A stretch of DNA of 7,862 nucleotides, from assembly GCA_026984415.1 (NCBI GenBank), contig JALSSE010000389.1, positions 1-7,862 of the forward strand, in the 5' to 3' direction. A program made the translations under genes and the position numbers. The DNA comes from Hydrogenothermaceae bacterium. GTDB taxonomy: Bacteria > Aquificota > Aquificae > Hydrogenothermales > Hydrogenothermaceae. This document shows positions 1 through 7,150 of this stretch, one piece after another. Each line of letters starts with the position of its first letter. Positions within the stretch are counted from its first letter, which is position 1. The notes below the pieces were generated by a model. It saw nothing but the letters and a program-made list of their open reading frames with translations, made no database searches and was not told where the DNA came from.

Positions 1-173
1 TCAAATCTTTTTTGATAGTTTTTTATACTGTTTTCAATATCTTTTTTCAGTTTTTTACCTACTGTTGATTCGTTCATTATCTTTTGAACATTTACATAGG
101 CTATTTTTTCTAATGCCTGAGAGTATCCAAAAGTTATTAATGTTGCCAGTAATACTAAAAAAATCTTTTTCAT
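1..173 (-). CDS. skp: Skp/OmpH-family periplasmic chaperone, 5' part only
   Basis: This is the N-terminal 57 codons of a gene that runs off the left edge of the window. It starts with MKKIFLVLLATLITFGYSQA, a typical Sec signal peptide (two lysines, a hydrophobic core, likely cleavage after GYS or SQA). The mature part then opens with IAYVNVQKIMNESTVGKK and a Lys/Glu-rich helical stretch. An I-A-Y-V-N/D-V-Q-K-I-M-x-E-S opening followed by charged coiled coil is the hallmark of the OmpH/Skp family, trimeric periplasmic chaperones that hold unfolded outer-membrane proteins and hand them to BamA. The ATG is preceded by AAGAGG with a 6-base spacer. The gene begins 21 bases after the bamA stop, the usual bamA-skp order, so the two are very probably cotranscribed. 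The C-terminal half of the coiled coil cannot be checked here. Confidence 0.87.
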   Translation of the reverse strand, partial: MKKIFLVLLATLITFGYSQALEKIAYVNVQKIMNESTVGKKLKKDIENSIKNYQKRF

Positions 174-179
174 GTTAAA

Positions 180-185
180 CCTCTT
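180..185 (-). promoter_or_regulatory. Ribosome binding site of skp
   Basis: AAGAGG on the minus strand lies in the 21-base bamA-skp gap, 6 bases before the ATG at 171-173. It supports that start. No promoter-like elements or terminator fit in this gap, so skp depends on transcription from upstream. Confidence 0.75.
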
Positions 186-194
186 TTAAATAAA

Positions 195-2573
195 TTAGAA
201 AAATGTTCCTAAAACAAATCCTATTTTTGAATCACTAACACCTTCAGGTGGATTTAAAATTTTACCATAATAAATATCAATTGGAGCCATTGGAGTAATA
301 ATTTTTATTCCACCGCCTGTTGTGTAGAATAAATCACTAAACAGCCCTCCAGTATTATAACCTTTACCCTGGTCTAAAAATACATAAGCCCATAAGAAAT
401 TTTCAACTATTGGGTGGTTTAGCTGGTAATTGAAAATAACTTCCCTTTTTGAACCTGAAGGGTTTAAATCATCGTCAAATGGTCCAGCCATTCCATAATC
501 AAATCCTCTTAAAGAAAAATCACCACCGACGTAGTAAAGTTCATCAAGGGGAACTTCTTTATTTATCTTATCTATAAATCCGAACCTTGCTTTAAATGAG
601 AATACAAAGTCTGTATGGAAAAGTTTATCAGGGAAGAACCACGTTCCTGTAAGTGTTAATTTGTAAAAATCCCTTGTCCCAGTACCAAATTTTACAGTGG
701 CAGTTAAATCAGAGCCTCTTGTTGGAAGTAAACGGTTATCAACAGAATTTCTGTTGAGGAATGTATAAATAGAGTAAAGTTCGTAGTTTCCAGACTGTTC
801 TTTTATAAATTTTGGTGCCTGGTCGGAGATGTTACTGTACTTACCCTTTTCAAGTGTAATTCCAAATCCTGTTCTGTAGTACTCTTTAAATTCAAATGAA
901 ACTGTTGGAGAAAATCCAAGTTTTGTTGATGTAAATGTTCCATAATCAACTTTTCTGTCGTATAAACTGAAACCTAAATCTATCGGTTTATAAAAAGCCC
1001 ATCTGTGTATGTAAGAAACTTCATTATTCCTGTAATCTGCACCAATACTTAATGATAATCCAAGGGTGTCTCCTGTTCCTAAAAAGTTACCTTTCTTTAT
1101 AGAGCCAAACAGTGAAAAACCTGTTAATTCACTATAACCAGCTCCAATAGACATCTGTCCTGTGAACCTTTCTTTTACTTTTATGTCCATATCCATAATT
1201 TTTTGTTCTTTTGGTTTTGGATTAAATCCTACAAAGTCGTAAAATCCTAATCCGTAAAGTCTTGAGTATGACCTCATAAGTTTTTGTCTTAAGAAAACAT
1301 CACCAGGGGCAAGCCTCATTTCCCTTCTTATAACATAATCTCTTGATTCGTAGTTTCCTGAAATGTTTATTTTATCTACATAGAATGTTGTTCCCGGATC
1401 TATTTTGTAAATAACCTGTACAAGTTTGTCCTGTTTATTCAGTATCTTTTCAACTTCAACCCTTGAAAATATAAAACCTAATTCTGCATATTTATCGGAA
1501 ATTATTCTTTGAAGTTTGCTGATAGCTTCACCGTCATAGTACTGGTTAGGTTTTATTCTTTTCTTAAGCTGGCTAAATATTTCTTCATCTGTGTAAAAAA
1601 GGTTGTTTTCAAGTTTTACAGATTGTATTCTGTATCTTGCACCTTCTTTAATTCTTATGTAAATGTAGTATTCTTCATTGTGTTTCAGTTCAATAATTGG
1701 TTCTTCTATTTCTACTTCTAAAAATCCTTTATTTATGTAAAGCTGTTTAATTTTTTCTATATCTTCATAAAGTGTATCTTTGTCTAACCTTGGGTGAAAT
1801 CTTAAGAAGAATATGTTTCTTTCTTTAGTTTCCATTACTTTTTTGATTTCTCTGTCTGAAACTTTTTTATTTCCTATTATTTCTATTTTTTTAACAAAAG
1901 CTTTTTCACCTTCATCTATTTTAAATACAAGGGTATTACCTCTAAAATAATAAGAAACTTTTGTGTTGTAAAAGCCTTCTTTTTCGTATAATTTTTTTAT
2001 TTTTTTCACCATTTCATTGATTTCAGCAGTAGAGAAAACCCTTCCTAACCCTTTTTTTAACGTTGCTAATTTTTGGGCTAATTCAGGACCTACTGAACCA
2101 AAAGGGACTGATGTTCCAGAGCTTTGTTTTTTTGTAAGGTCTATTCCTAATTCTTTTATAAGGTCTTCATCGCTTATTTCTTTATTTCCTTCAAACTCAA
2201 TTTTTTGAACTATTGGAAGTTCTCGGAAAACGAAAATAAGGTCTATTCCATTTTCAGTAAATTTTGTGTAGGCTTCAACATTTTGAAAATAACCTAACTT
2301 ATAAAGGTCTTTTAATGTCTGGGCTAAAGTATCTCTTGTTACGATAGCTCCTTTTCCAAACGGAATTAAAGGCTTGATAACCTCTGGATTTATAAACTTT
2401 AATCCTTGAATTCTTACAGTGGAAATTTTATAAACTTTTGATATTTCTTCTGATATTGTTCCTGCTTTTATTTGAGGTTTCTGGTTTTTTTCCTGTGAAA
2501 ATGATTGGAATGAAAATATTAGTAGAAAAAATAAAACGGGAGCTATTACACTCCCGCCTATAAATTTGTTTAT
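195..2573 (-). CDS. bamA: BamA (YaeT/Omp85) outer-membrane protein assembly factor
   Basis: BamA is the central component of the Bam complex and folds and inserts beta-barrel proteins into the outer membrane. Read from an ATA codon at 2571-2573 the product is 792 residues, close to the 810 of E. coli BamA. Visible in order: a signal peptide (about 1-26, MNK start, Phe/Leu-rich core, likely cut SFS|QEK); five POTRA domains (about 49-118, 122-223, 226-312, 314-393 and 396-470, four of them opening with an I-x-x-x-G-N or similar strand); and a 16-stranded barrel (about 472-792). The barrel holds the conserved GNFLGTG segment (495-501), the loop-6 L-R-G-F motif (688-691) and a C-terminal Phe, the usual outer-membrane targeting signal. 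POTRA2 carries an extra segment near residues 147-175. No ATG, GTG or TTG lies in this frame between 2835 and the Met codon at 2010-2012, which is already inside POTRA2. ATA is chosen because it overlaps the clpC stop (ATAA), gives a good signal peptide and the right length. An AGAGG lies 13 bases upstream. The family call is very secure, the start is not. Confidence 0.95.
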   Translation of the reverse strand: MNKFIGGSVIAPVLFFLLIFSFQSFSQEKNQKPQIKAGTISEEISKVYKISTVRIQGLKFINPEVIKPLIPFGKGAIVTRDTLAQTLKDLYKLGYFQNVEAYTKFTENGIDLIFVFRELPIVQKIEFEGNKEISDEDLIKELGIDLTKKQSSGTSVPFGSVGPELAQKLATLKKGLGRVFSTAEINEMVKKIKKLYEKEGFYNTKVSYYFRGNTLVFKIDEGEKAFVKKIEIIGNKKVSDREIKKVMETKERNIFFLRFHPRLDKDTLYEDIEKIKQLYINKGFLEVEIEEPIIELKHNEEYYIYIRIKEGARYRIQSVKLENNLFYTDEEIFSQLKKRIKPNQYYDGEAISKLQRIISDKYAELGFIFSRVEVEKILNKQDKLVQVIYKIDPGTTFYVDKINISGNYESRDYVIRREMRLAPGDVFLRQKLMRSYSRLYGLGFYDFVGFNPKPKEQKIMDMDIKVKERFTGQMSIGAGYSELTGFSLFGSIKKGNFLGTGDTLGLSLSIGADYRNNEVSYIHRWAFYKPIDLGFSLYDRKVDYGTFTSTKLGFSPTVSFEFKEYYRTGFGITLEKGKYSNISDQAPKFIKEQSGNYELYSIYTFLNRNSVDNRLLPTRGSDLTATVKFGTGTRDFYKLTLTGTWFFPDKLFHTDFVFSFKARFGFIDKINKEVPLDELYYVGGDFSLRGFDYGMAGPFDDDLNPSGSKREVIFNYQLNHPIVENFLWAYVFLDQGKGYNTGGLFSDLFYTTGGGIKIITPMAPIDIYYGKILNPPEGVSDSKIGFVLGTFF
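2526..2556 (-). terminator. Intrinsic terminator after clpC, inside the bamA signal-peptide codons
   Basis: On the minus strand CGGGAG (2551-2556) pairs perfectly with CTCCCG (2537-2542) around the 8-base loop TGTAATAG, and TTTTATTTTTT (2526-2536) follows at once. A GC-rich stem and a U-rich tail in very AT-rich DNA are what a Rho-independent terminator looks like, and the orientation fits the end of clpC, whose stop codon is 14 bases upstream. On the plus strand there is no U-tract after the stem, so it should work in one direction only. It also lies within codons 6-16 of bamA if that gene starts at the ATA, with the U-tract encoding Val-Leu-Phe-Phe-Leu of the signal peptide. Confidence 0.75.
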
Positions 2574-5023
2574 GTTGTAGGTACTACCTCTTTTTTCTTG
2601 GTTGATTTTTTGGCTCTTTTCTTCCTTATTTTTAAACCAACTGAACCATCTTTTTTCAATGTTATTTCTGCTGTTGAACCAGCTGGTAATTTTCCTTTTA
2701 ATATTTCTTCTGCCAGTAAATCTTCCACTAAAGATTGTAAAGCTCTCTTTATACTTCTTGCTCCGTATTCTGGTTTGAACTCTTTTTCTATTAAGTAGTC
2801 TATAAACTCCTTGGAAGCCTTTACAGTAATATCCCATTCTTTTAACCTTTTGTTGATTTCTTGTAGCTGAATATCAATTATACCTTTAATTATCTCTTTA
2901 TCCAATGGTTTAAATACAATTATTTCATCTAACCTGTTTAAAAACTCTGGGTTAAAGGCTTTCCTTACCTGTTCAAGAACATTTTTCTTCATTTCTTCAT
3001 AATCCATCATAGACTTCTTAGCTTCAAATCCCATTCTGTTAGATTCTAATATTAATCTGGCTCCAAGGTTAGAAGTCATAATAATTATTGTATTGCTAAA
3101 ATCAACAACCCTTCCAAATGAGTCTGTAAGCCTTCCATCGTCAAATATTTGTAGGAAGATGTTAAACACATCAGGGTGTGCCTTTTCAATTTCATCAAAT
3201 AAAATCACAGAATAAGGTCTTCTTCTTACCGCTTCTGTAAGCTGTCCACCTTCTTCGTATCCAACATATCCTGGAGGAGCACCTATCAATCTTGAAACTG
3301 TATGTTTTTCCATGTATTCAGACATATCAAATCTGATTAATGCATCTTCAGAGCCAAACAGATATTCTGCTAAAGCTTTTGCAGTTTCAGTTTTACCAAC
3401 ACCTGTTGGTCCAAGGAATAAAAATACTCCGATTGGTCTGTGTGTTCCTTTCAATCCAACACTGTTTCTTCTTATTGCTTTTGCAATAGACTGGATTGCT
3501 TCATTCTGGTCAATAACCCTTTTGTGTAGCTCTTCTTCTATATGTAATAATTTTTCAGAATCACTTTCAGAAAGTCTTGTTATAGGAATACCTGTCCATT
3601 TAGCAATTACATCAGCAATGTCCCTTTCTGTAACTTTTGCTTTCTTTTTCTTCCTTTTCTCTTTCCATTCGCTTTTTAAAGTTTCAAATTTTGCCCTTAG
3701 CTGGAGTTCTTCATCTCTTAAACTTGCTGCTTTTTCATAATCCTGTTCTTTTGCTGCTTTTGCCTTTTCTTCTTCTATTTCTTTTATTCTATCTTCTATT
3801 TTTTGTAATTTTGGAGGCAATGCTAATTCTCTTATCCTTACCCATGCACCAGCTTCATCTATTAAGTCTATAGCTTTGTCAGGTAGTTGTCTGTCTGCAA
3901 TGTATTTAACTGAGTATTCAACAGCTTTTTCAATAGCATCTTCTGTATATTCAACTTCGTGGAATTCTTCAAACTTTTTCTTTAATCCTTTTAATATTTT
4001 CACTGCATCTTCTGGTGTAGGAGGTTCTACTAATACAGGTTGAAATCTTCTTTCTAATGCCCCGTCTTTTTCAATATACTTTCTGTATTCATCTAAAGTT
4101 GTAGCTCCAATTACCTGTATTTCACCTCTTGCAAGTGCTGGTTTTAGCATGTTAGAGGCATCTATTGAACCTTCAGCTGCACCTGCTCCTATTAATGTAT
4201 GAAGTTCATCAATAAATAAGATTATGTAAGGAGCTTTTTCTAATTCTTTAAGTATGTTTTTTAATCTTTCTTCAAACTGACCTCTGTATTTTGTTCCTGC
4301 TACTAAAGAAGCTAAATCTAAAGCAACAATTCTTTTTCCTAATAAAGGTTCAGGTACAGTTTTATCTGCTATTCTCTGTGCTAATCCTTCAACAATAGAT
4401 GTTTTACCAACTCCCGGTTCTCCAATTAAAATTGGGTTATTTTTTCTTCTTCTTGCTAAAATCTGTATAACCCTATCTATTTCTTTGTCCCTTCCAATTA
4501 CAGGGTCTAATTTTCCTTCTTTTGCTAATGCTGTTAAATCTCTACTGAATCTATCAATGTTTGGAGTTGGAACCTGTTTAACCTGTTCTTGAGGTGGTAT
4601 TTCCCCTAATATCTGTAAAATTTCTCTTCTTATTGAGTACTCATCTATACCAAATCCTCTTAATACTCTTCCACCTAATCCAGTTTTTTCTCTGACAATT
4701 CCAATTAATAGATGTTCTGGGCCAACAAACTGGTGGTGTAAAATTCTTGCTTCTTCAACAGCAAATTCTAAAACCCTTTTTGCATCAGGAGCAAAAAGTA
4801 CTTCTCCTGAATGGGTTCCTTTTACCATCTGTGAAGTTAAAGTTCTTTTTACTTTATCAACTGTTAATCCAAATCTTGATAGAACAAGAACAGGAATGTC
4901 CTCTTCTTCAAGTAAAGCCAACAGTAAATGTTCGCTTCCTAAATAGTTGCTTTTATATTCTAAAGCTTCTTCACGAGCCTGTAATATTACTTTTCTTGCC
5001 CTTTCTGTAAATTTTTCAAACAT
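2570..5023 (-). CDS. clpC: ClpC-type AAA+ unfoldase (Clp ATPase of the ClpCP protease)
   Basis: This is a two-ring Hsp100 ATPase of 817 residues that unfolds proteins and feeds them to the ClpP protease in the cytoplasm. In order: two Clp-N repeats (about 1-70 and 77-140); AAA-1 with Walker A GEPGVGKT (201-208), pore loop KYRG (245-248), Walker B ILFIDE (268-273) and arginine-finger region ERRF (324-327); a short middle domain with a UVR-like helix ([13 protein letters not shown], 427-439); AAA-2 with Walker A GPTGVGKT (538-545), pore loop GYVG (585-588), Walker B VILFDE (606-611) and sensor-2 GARS (754-757). The short middle domain separates it from ClpB, and a Met-Gly-Phe at 664-666 occupies the position of the ClpP-docking V/I-G-F loop of ClpC and ClpX. 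The tail (798-813) is strongly Lys/Arg-rich. The ATG at 5021-5023 is preferred because AAGAGG lies 8 bases upstream. The in-frame GTG at 5030-5032 would overlap that site. No mecA or clpP is in the window. Confidence 0.96.
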   Translation of the reverse strand: MFEKFTERARKVILQAREEALEYKSNYLGSEHLLLALLEEEDIPVLVLSRFGLTVDKVKRTLTSQMVKGTHSGEVLFAPDAKRVLEFAVEEARILHHQFVGPEHLLIGIVREKTGLGGRVLRGFGIDEYSIRREILQILGEIPPQEQVKQVPTPNIDRFSRDLTALAKEGKLDPVIGRDKEIDRVIQILARRRKNNPILIGEPGVGKTSIVEGLAQRIADKTVPEPLLGKRIVALDLASLVAGTKYRGQFEERLKNILKELEKAPYIILFIDELHTLIGAGAAEGSIDASNMLKPALARGEIQVIGATTLDEYRKYIEKDGALERRFQPVLVEPPTPEDAVKILKGLKKKFEEFHEVEYTEDAIEKAVEYSVKYIADRQLPDKAIDLIDEAGAWVRIRELALPPKLQKIEDRIKEIEEEKAKAAKEQDYEKAASLRDEELQLRAKFETLKSEWKEKRKKKKAKVTERDIADVIAKWTGIPITRLSESDSEKLLHIEEELHKRVIDQNEAIQSIAKAIRRNSVGLKGTHRPIGVFLFLGPTGVGKTETAKALAEYLFGSEDALIRFDMSEYMEKHTVSRLIGAPPGYVGYEEGGQLTEAVRRRPYSVILFDEIEKAHPDVFNIFLQIFDDGRLTDSFGRVVDFSNTIIIMTSNLGARLILESNRMGFEAKKSMMDYEEMKKNVLEQVRKAFNPEFLNRLDEIIVFKPLDKEIIKGIIDIQLQEINKRLKEWDITVKASKEFIDYLIEKEFKPEYGARSIKRALQSLVEDLLAEEILKGKLPAGSTAEITLKKDGSVGLKIRKKRAKKSTKKKEVVPTT
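2587..2591 (-). promoter_or_regulatory. Possible Shine-Dalgarno of bamA within the end of clpC
   Basis: AGAGG sits in the last codons of clpC, 13 bases before the ATA proposed to start bamA. The motif matches those used by clpC and skp, but the spacing is longer than their 8 and 6 bases. Its AGG could pair with the nearby CCT (AGGT-AGT-ACCT, 2579-2589), partly hiding the site. With termination at the overlapping clpC stop codon, re-initiation could still be supported. No ATG, GTG or TTG lies at normal spacing in the bamA frame. Confidence 0.4.
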
Positions 5024-5031
5024 AATTAACA

Positions 5032-5037
5032 CCTCTT
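5032..5037 (-). promoter_or_regulatory. Ribosome binding site deciding the clpC start
   Basis: AAGAGG on the minus strand is 8 bases before the ATG at 5021-5023. It overlaps the in-frame GTG at 5030-5032, so it rules that GTG out as the start and makes MFEKF the N-terminus, which also matches how ClpC proteins usually begin. Confidence 0.8.
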
Positions 5038-5070
5038 ATCTTTTGTATTTAAGTATACAATAATTTTGCC

Positions 5071-5101
5071 TATAAAATTACCCTCTATTCTTTTTTGTCA
5101 A
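5071..5101 (-). promoter_or_regulatory. Putative clpC promoter
   Basis: A perfect TTGACA -35 box lies at 5096-5101 on the minus strand, 73 bases before the clpC ATG. The -10 is less clear: ATTTTA, TTTTAT or TTTATA follow at 17, 18 or 19 bases (5071-5078). A TATACT further down (5052-5057) is an alternative -10 but has only TAATTT as its -35. The -10 candidates fall within one arm of an inverted repeat. The lolD-clpC gap of 139 bases and this box indicate that clpC can be transcribed apart from lolCD. Confidence 0.55.
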
Positions 5102-5123
5102 GTCTTAAGATGGTAATTTTATA
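5071..5123. repeat. 12-bp perfect inverted repeat around the clpC -35 box
   Basis: TATAAAATTACC at 5071-5082 and its exact complement GGTAATTTTATA at 5112-5123 are 29 bases apart, with centres 41 bases apart (about four helical turns). The TTGACA box sits almost at the midpoint, and one arm covers the likely -10. The arrangement resembles a two-site operator, or a hairpin in readthrough RNA from lolD. It does not match the CIRCE element or the CtsR heptamer repeat used for clp genes in Gram-positives. Confidence 0.6.
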
Positions 5124-5162
5124 CAGTTATAAAATAACGAAAATTCTTATCATTTAGTATGA

Positions 5163-5858
5163 TTATATATATAGTTTCGAAGATATTTTCTCTTTGATTA
5201 AACCATCTTCTATATAATAAATATAATGGCATTCTTTCGCTACGGCAACATCGTGGGTTGCAAGGATTATGGTAGTTTTTAGCTGTTTATTCATTTCTTT
5301 TAGTATAGATATAACAGATTCCGTATTTTTTTTATCTAAATTTCCTGTTGGTTCGTCGGCAAGTAAAATTTTTGGGTTATTTATAATTGCCCTTCCAATA
5401 GCTACCCTCTGCTGTTCTCCACCTGAAAGCTGGGAAGGTTTGTGATTTACCCTGTGGGATAAGGATAATTTTTCTAAAATATCCCTTCCTTTTTTCTCTG
5501 CATTTTTTTGTTTGTAAATTAATAAAGGCATAATAACATTTTCAAGGGCTGTAAATTCTGGTAATAGATGGTGAAATTGAAAAACAAATCCTATATTTTT
5601 GTTTCTAAACCTTGCTAATTTTTTTTCGTGGAGTTTAAAAATATTTGTGTTTTCTATTTCAACAAAACCTTTTGTTGGTATATCTATCCCACCTAATAAG
5701 TGGAGTAATGTACTTTTTCCAGAGCCAGAAGGTCCCATTACAGCAACAAAATCTCCTTCTTTTACTTCAAGGTTAATTCCTTTTAATGCGTGGACAGGTT
5801 CACCTTCAGACATATATATTTTTTCTAAATTTTTTGCCTTTAGTATAATTTTATCCAT
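5163..5858 (-). CDS. lolD: LolD-like ABC transporter ATPase, lipoprotein release
   Basis: This 231-residue cytoplasmic ATPase is expected to power LolC/E-type permeases that pull lipoproteins out of the inner membrane and pass them to LolA. All ABC motifs are present: Walker A GPSGSGKST (42-50), Q-loop Gln 94 in FVFQFHHLLPEFTALENV, signature LSGGEQQ (144-150), Walker B ILLADEP (164-170, catalytic Glu 169), D-loop GNLD (172-175) and switch His 202 in ATHD. The LLP-x-x-TALENV stretch after the Q-loop is typical of the LolD/MacB/FtsE group. FtsE and MacB are therefore alternatives, but the partner gene is of LolC/E type, which favours LolD. The ATG shares its A with the stop codon of lolC (TAATG), and an AAGG lies inside the end of lolC, so translation is probably coupled. 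I see no convincing terminator after the stop. Confidence 0.9.
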   Translation of the reverse strand: MDKIILKAKNLEKIYMSEGEPVHALKGINLEVKEGDFVAVMGPSGSGKSTLLHLLGGIDIPTKGFVEIENTNIFKLHEKKLARFRNKNIGFVFQFHHLLPEFTALENVIMPLLIYKQKNAEKKGRDILEKLSLSHRVNHKPSQLSGGEQQRVAIGRAIINNPKILLADEPTGNLDKKNTESVISILKEMNKQLKTTIILATHDVAVAKECHYIYYIEDGLIKEKISSKLYI

Positions 5859-7072
5859 TACTCATACCTTAAAACTTCAGCTGGAATTTCCTTTGATGCT
5901 GCTCTTGCTGGAAATATTGACGAAATAAAGCATATAATAAGTGAAGAAATCACCACTGCTAAAATCTCTCCAGTTGATATTTTTAACGGTAAGTACTCAA
6001 TCAAATAAACCTCTGGATTTAATCTGATTAAGTGGTAATAATCTGCTATATGGATAATTACAAGCCCAATAATTGTTCCTAATAAAGTACCTAAAATACC
6101 TATTATCATTCCCTGCCATAAGAATGTTTTTAAAATAAAACTATTATCAGCACCAATTGTTTTAAAAATAGCAATATCTTTCCTTTTTTCCCTTGCCTTT
6201 GTTATAAGAAGACTGGATATGTTGAAAGAAGCGACAAGGACTATCAATCCTAAAACAAGGAACATTCCTAATTTTTCAAGTTGAAGTGCCTGAAATAAAC
6301 TTCTGTTTAAATCAATCCACGACCTTACTATAAAATCAACAGGTAGTATCTTTTGAAGTTTCATTTTTACTTCATCTGCATTGAAAGGGTCTTTAACCCT
6401 TATTTGAATACCTGTAACCGAATTTTTCATGTCAAAAAATTCCTGTGCAGATTTTAAATTCATTGCAACGTAAGTAGAATCAATTTCATAAATTCCAAAG
6501 CTTACAATACCAGCTACAAATACTTTCTTTATTTTTGGAACAAAACCAATTGGTGTTTTTTTACCAAAGGGAGATAATAAATTTATACTGTCTCCAACCC
6601 ATACATTTAAAGTTAAAGCGGCATCTTTTCCAAGTATTACCTGATTATCAAGGTTTAGCTTTTCGTAATTTCCTGCAATCAGTTTTTTATCAATTTTCAT
6701 GATTTTTTTGTCTTTTTCTGGAATAATTCCTCTAACAACAACAGGTGTCATAAATGAATCTTTTGAAGCAATTGCATTTATATATATAAAAGGCTCATAA
6801 TCTACAACATCTGGAACTTTCTTAATATATTTATCAATTATTTCCCTATAATTATAAAAATTCTGTCCCATTTTCATTATTAAAATGTGGGGATTTGTCT
6901 CAAGTAATTTTTCTTTTAATCCGTACTGAAACCCACTCATAACAGATAAAGTAACCAATAAAGCTGAAACACCAACTACAATTCCAACAAGGGAAATTAT
7001 TGTCATAAAAGATAAAGCTTTTGATTTTAAAGAAAAAAGATACTTAACAGCAATTTTTATGTAAAGGGGCAT
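5858..7072 (-). CDS. lolC: LolC/LolE-type lipoprotein-releasing permease
   Basis: This 404-residue inner-membrane protein is the permease half of the lipoprotein-releasing ABC transporter. It has the family's four-helix layout: TM1 at about 22-46 (after the amphipathic start YIKIAVKYLFSLKSKALSF), a large periplasmic MacB-like domain (about 47-265), then the FtsX-type core with TM2 about 268-290, TM3 about 320-343 and TM4 about 367-387. The cytoplasmic loop TKAREKRKDIAIFKTIGA (291-308), which contacts the ATPase, and the end FPARAASKEIPAEVLRYE (387-404) are strongly typical of LolC/E. It has no ATPase domain, which separates it from MacB. There is only one such gene here, followed directly by lolD, so it may work as a homodimer as proposed for single-permease (LolF-type) systems. 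A second homologue elsewhere cannot be excluded. The ATG is preceded by AAAGGA at a 6-base spacing and by a good promoter. Confidence 0.9.
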   Translation of the reverse strand: MPLYIKIAVKYLFSLKSKALSFMTIISLVGIVVGVSALLVTLSVMSGFQYGLKEKLLETNPHILIMKMGQNFYNYREIIDKYIKKVPDVVDYEPFIYINAIASKDSFMTPVVVRGIIPEKDKKIMKIDKKLIAGNYEKLNLDNQVILGKDAALTLNVWVGDSINLLSPFGKKTPIGFVPKIKKVFVAGIVSFGIYEIDSTYVAMNLKSAQEFFDMKNSVTGIQIRVKDPFNADEVKMKLQKILPVDFIVRSWIDLNRSLFQALQLEKLGMFLVLGLIVLVASFNISSLLITKAREKRKDIAIFKTIGADNSFILKTFLWQGMIIGILGTLLGTIIGLVIIHIADYYHLIRLNPEVYLIEYLPLKISTGEILAVVISSLIICFISSIFPARAASKEIPAEVLRYE

Positions 7073-7078
7073 TCACAA

Positions 7079-7084
7079 TCCTTT
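7079..7084 (-). promoter_or_regulatory. Ribosome binding site of lolC
   Basis: AAAGGA on the minus strand stands 6 bases before the ATG at 7070-7072 and supports that start. Confidence 0.75.
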
Positions 7085-7096
7085 AATGATTTTTAA

Positions 7097-7125
7097 TTTA
7101 TATATTATACCCTTAAACCTGTTAA
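7097..7125 (-). promoter_or_regulatory. Putative promoter of lolC-lolD
   Basis: On the minus strand TTAACA (7120-7125) and TATAAA (7097-7102) are separated by exactly 17 bases, each differing from the sigma-70 consensus at one position. A perfect TATAAT (7104-7109) lies just upstream of this -10 but has only a poor -35 (TAATAT) at 17 bases. Both would start transcription shortly before the lolC ribosome binding site. The elements occupy the same 87 bases that must hold the promoter of the divergent era gene. Confidence 0.6.
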
Positions 7126-7150
7126 AATATTAAAAATTAATAAAAATCAA

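Noticed and set aside
2574..2597. A -1 frameshift at the AAAAAA run near the end of clpC, which would fuse ClpC to BamA in the right frame
   Set aside because: The frame relation is correct, but in the clpC frame the heptamer is G AAA AAA rather than a strong slippery site. A cytoplasmic ClpC fused to an exported outer-membrane barrel would also put the signal peptide internally. It remains a formal alternative to the ATA start.
2574..2837. An N-terminal extension of BamA that starts at an ATG at 2835-2837 inside clpC, giving 880 residues
   Set aside because: The extra 88 residues are a highly basic, low-sense reading of clpC codons in another frame. They would place the signal peptide in the middle of the protein, and clpC is clearly the coding frame there.
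3312..3873. Open frames on the plus strand opposite clpC (142 and 78 codons)
   Set aside because: They are antisense shadows of the AAA-1, middle-domain and AAA-2 codons of clpC, with Ser/Leu/Phe-rich composition and no recognisable domain.
5024..5032. The GTG at 5030-5032 as the start of clpC
   Set aside because: It overlaps the AAGAGG ribosome binding site, which is ideally spaced for the ATG at 5021-5023.
5095..5123. A plus-strand promoter, TTGTCA-N17-TTTATA, in the lolD-clpC gap
   Set aside because: It arises from the symmetry of the inverted repeat. The -10 matches poorly, and no plus-strand gene follows.
5126..5138. The palindrome GTTATAAAATAAC after lolD as its terminator
   Set aside because: The stem is only five A/T-rich pairs and no U-tract follows on the minus strand.
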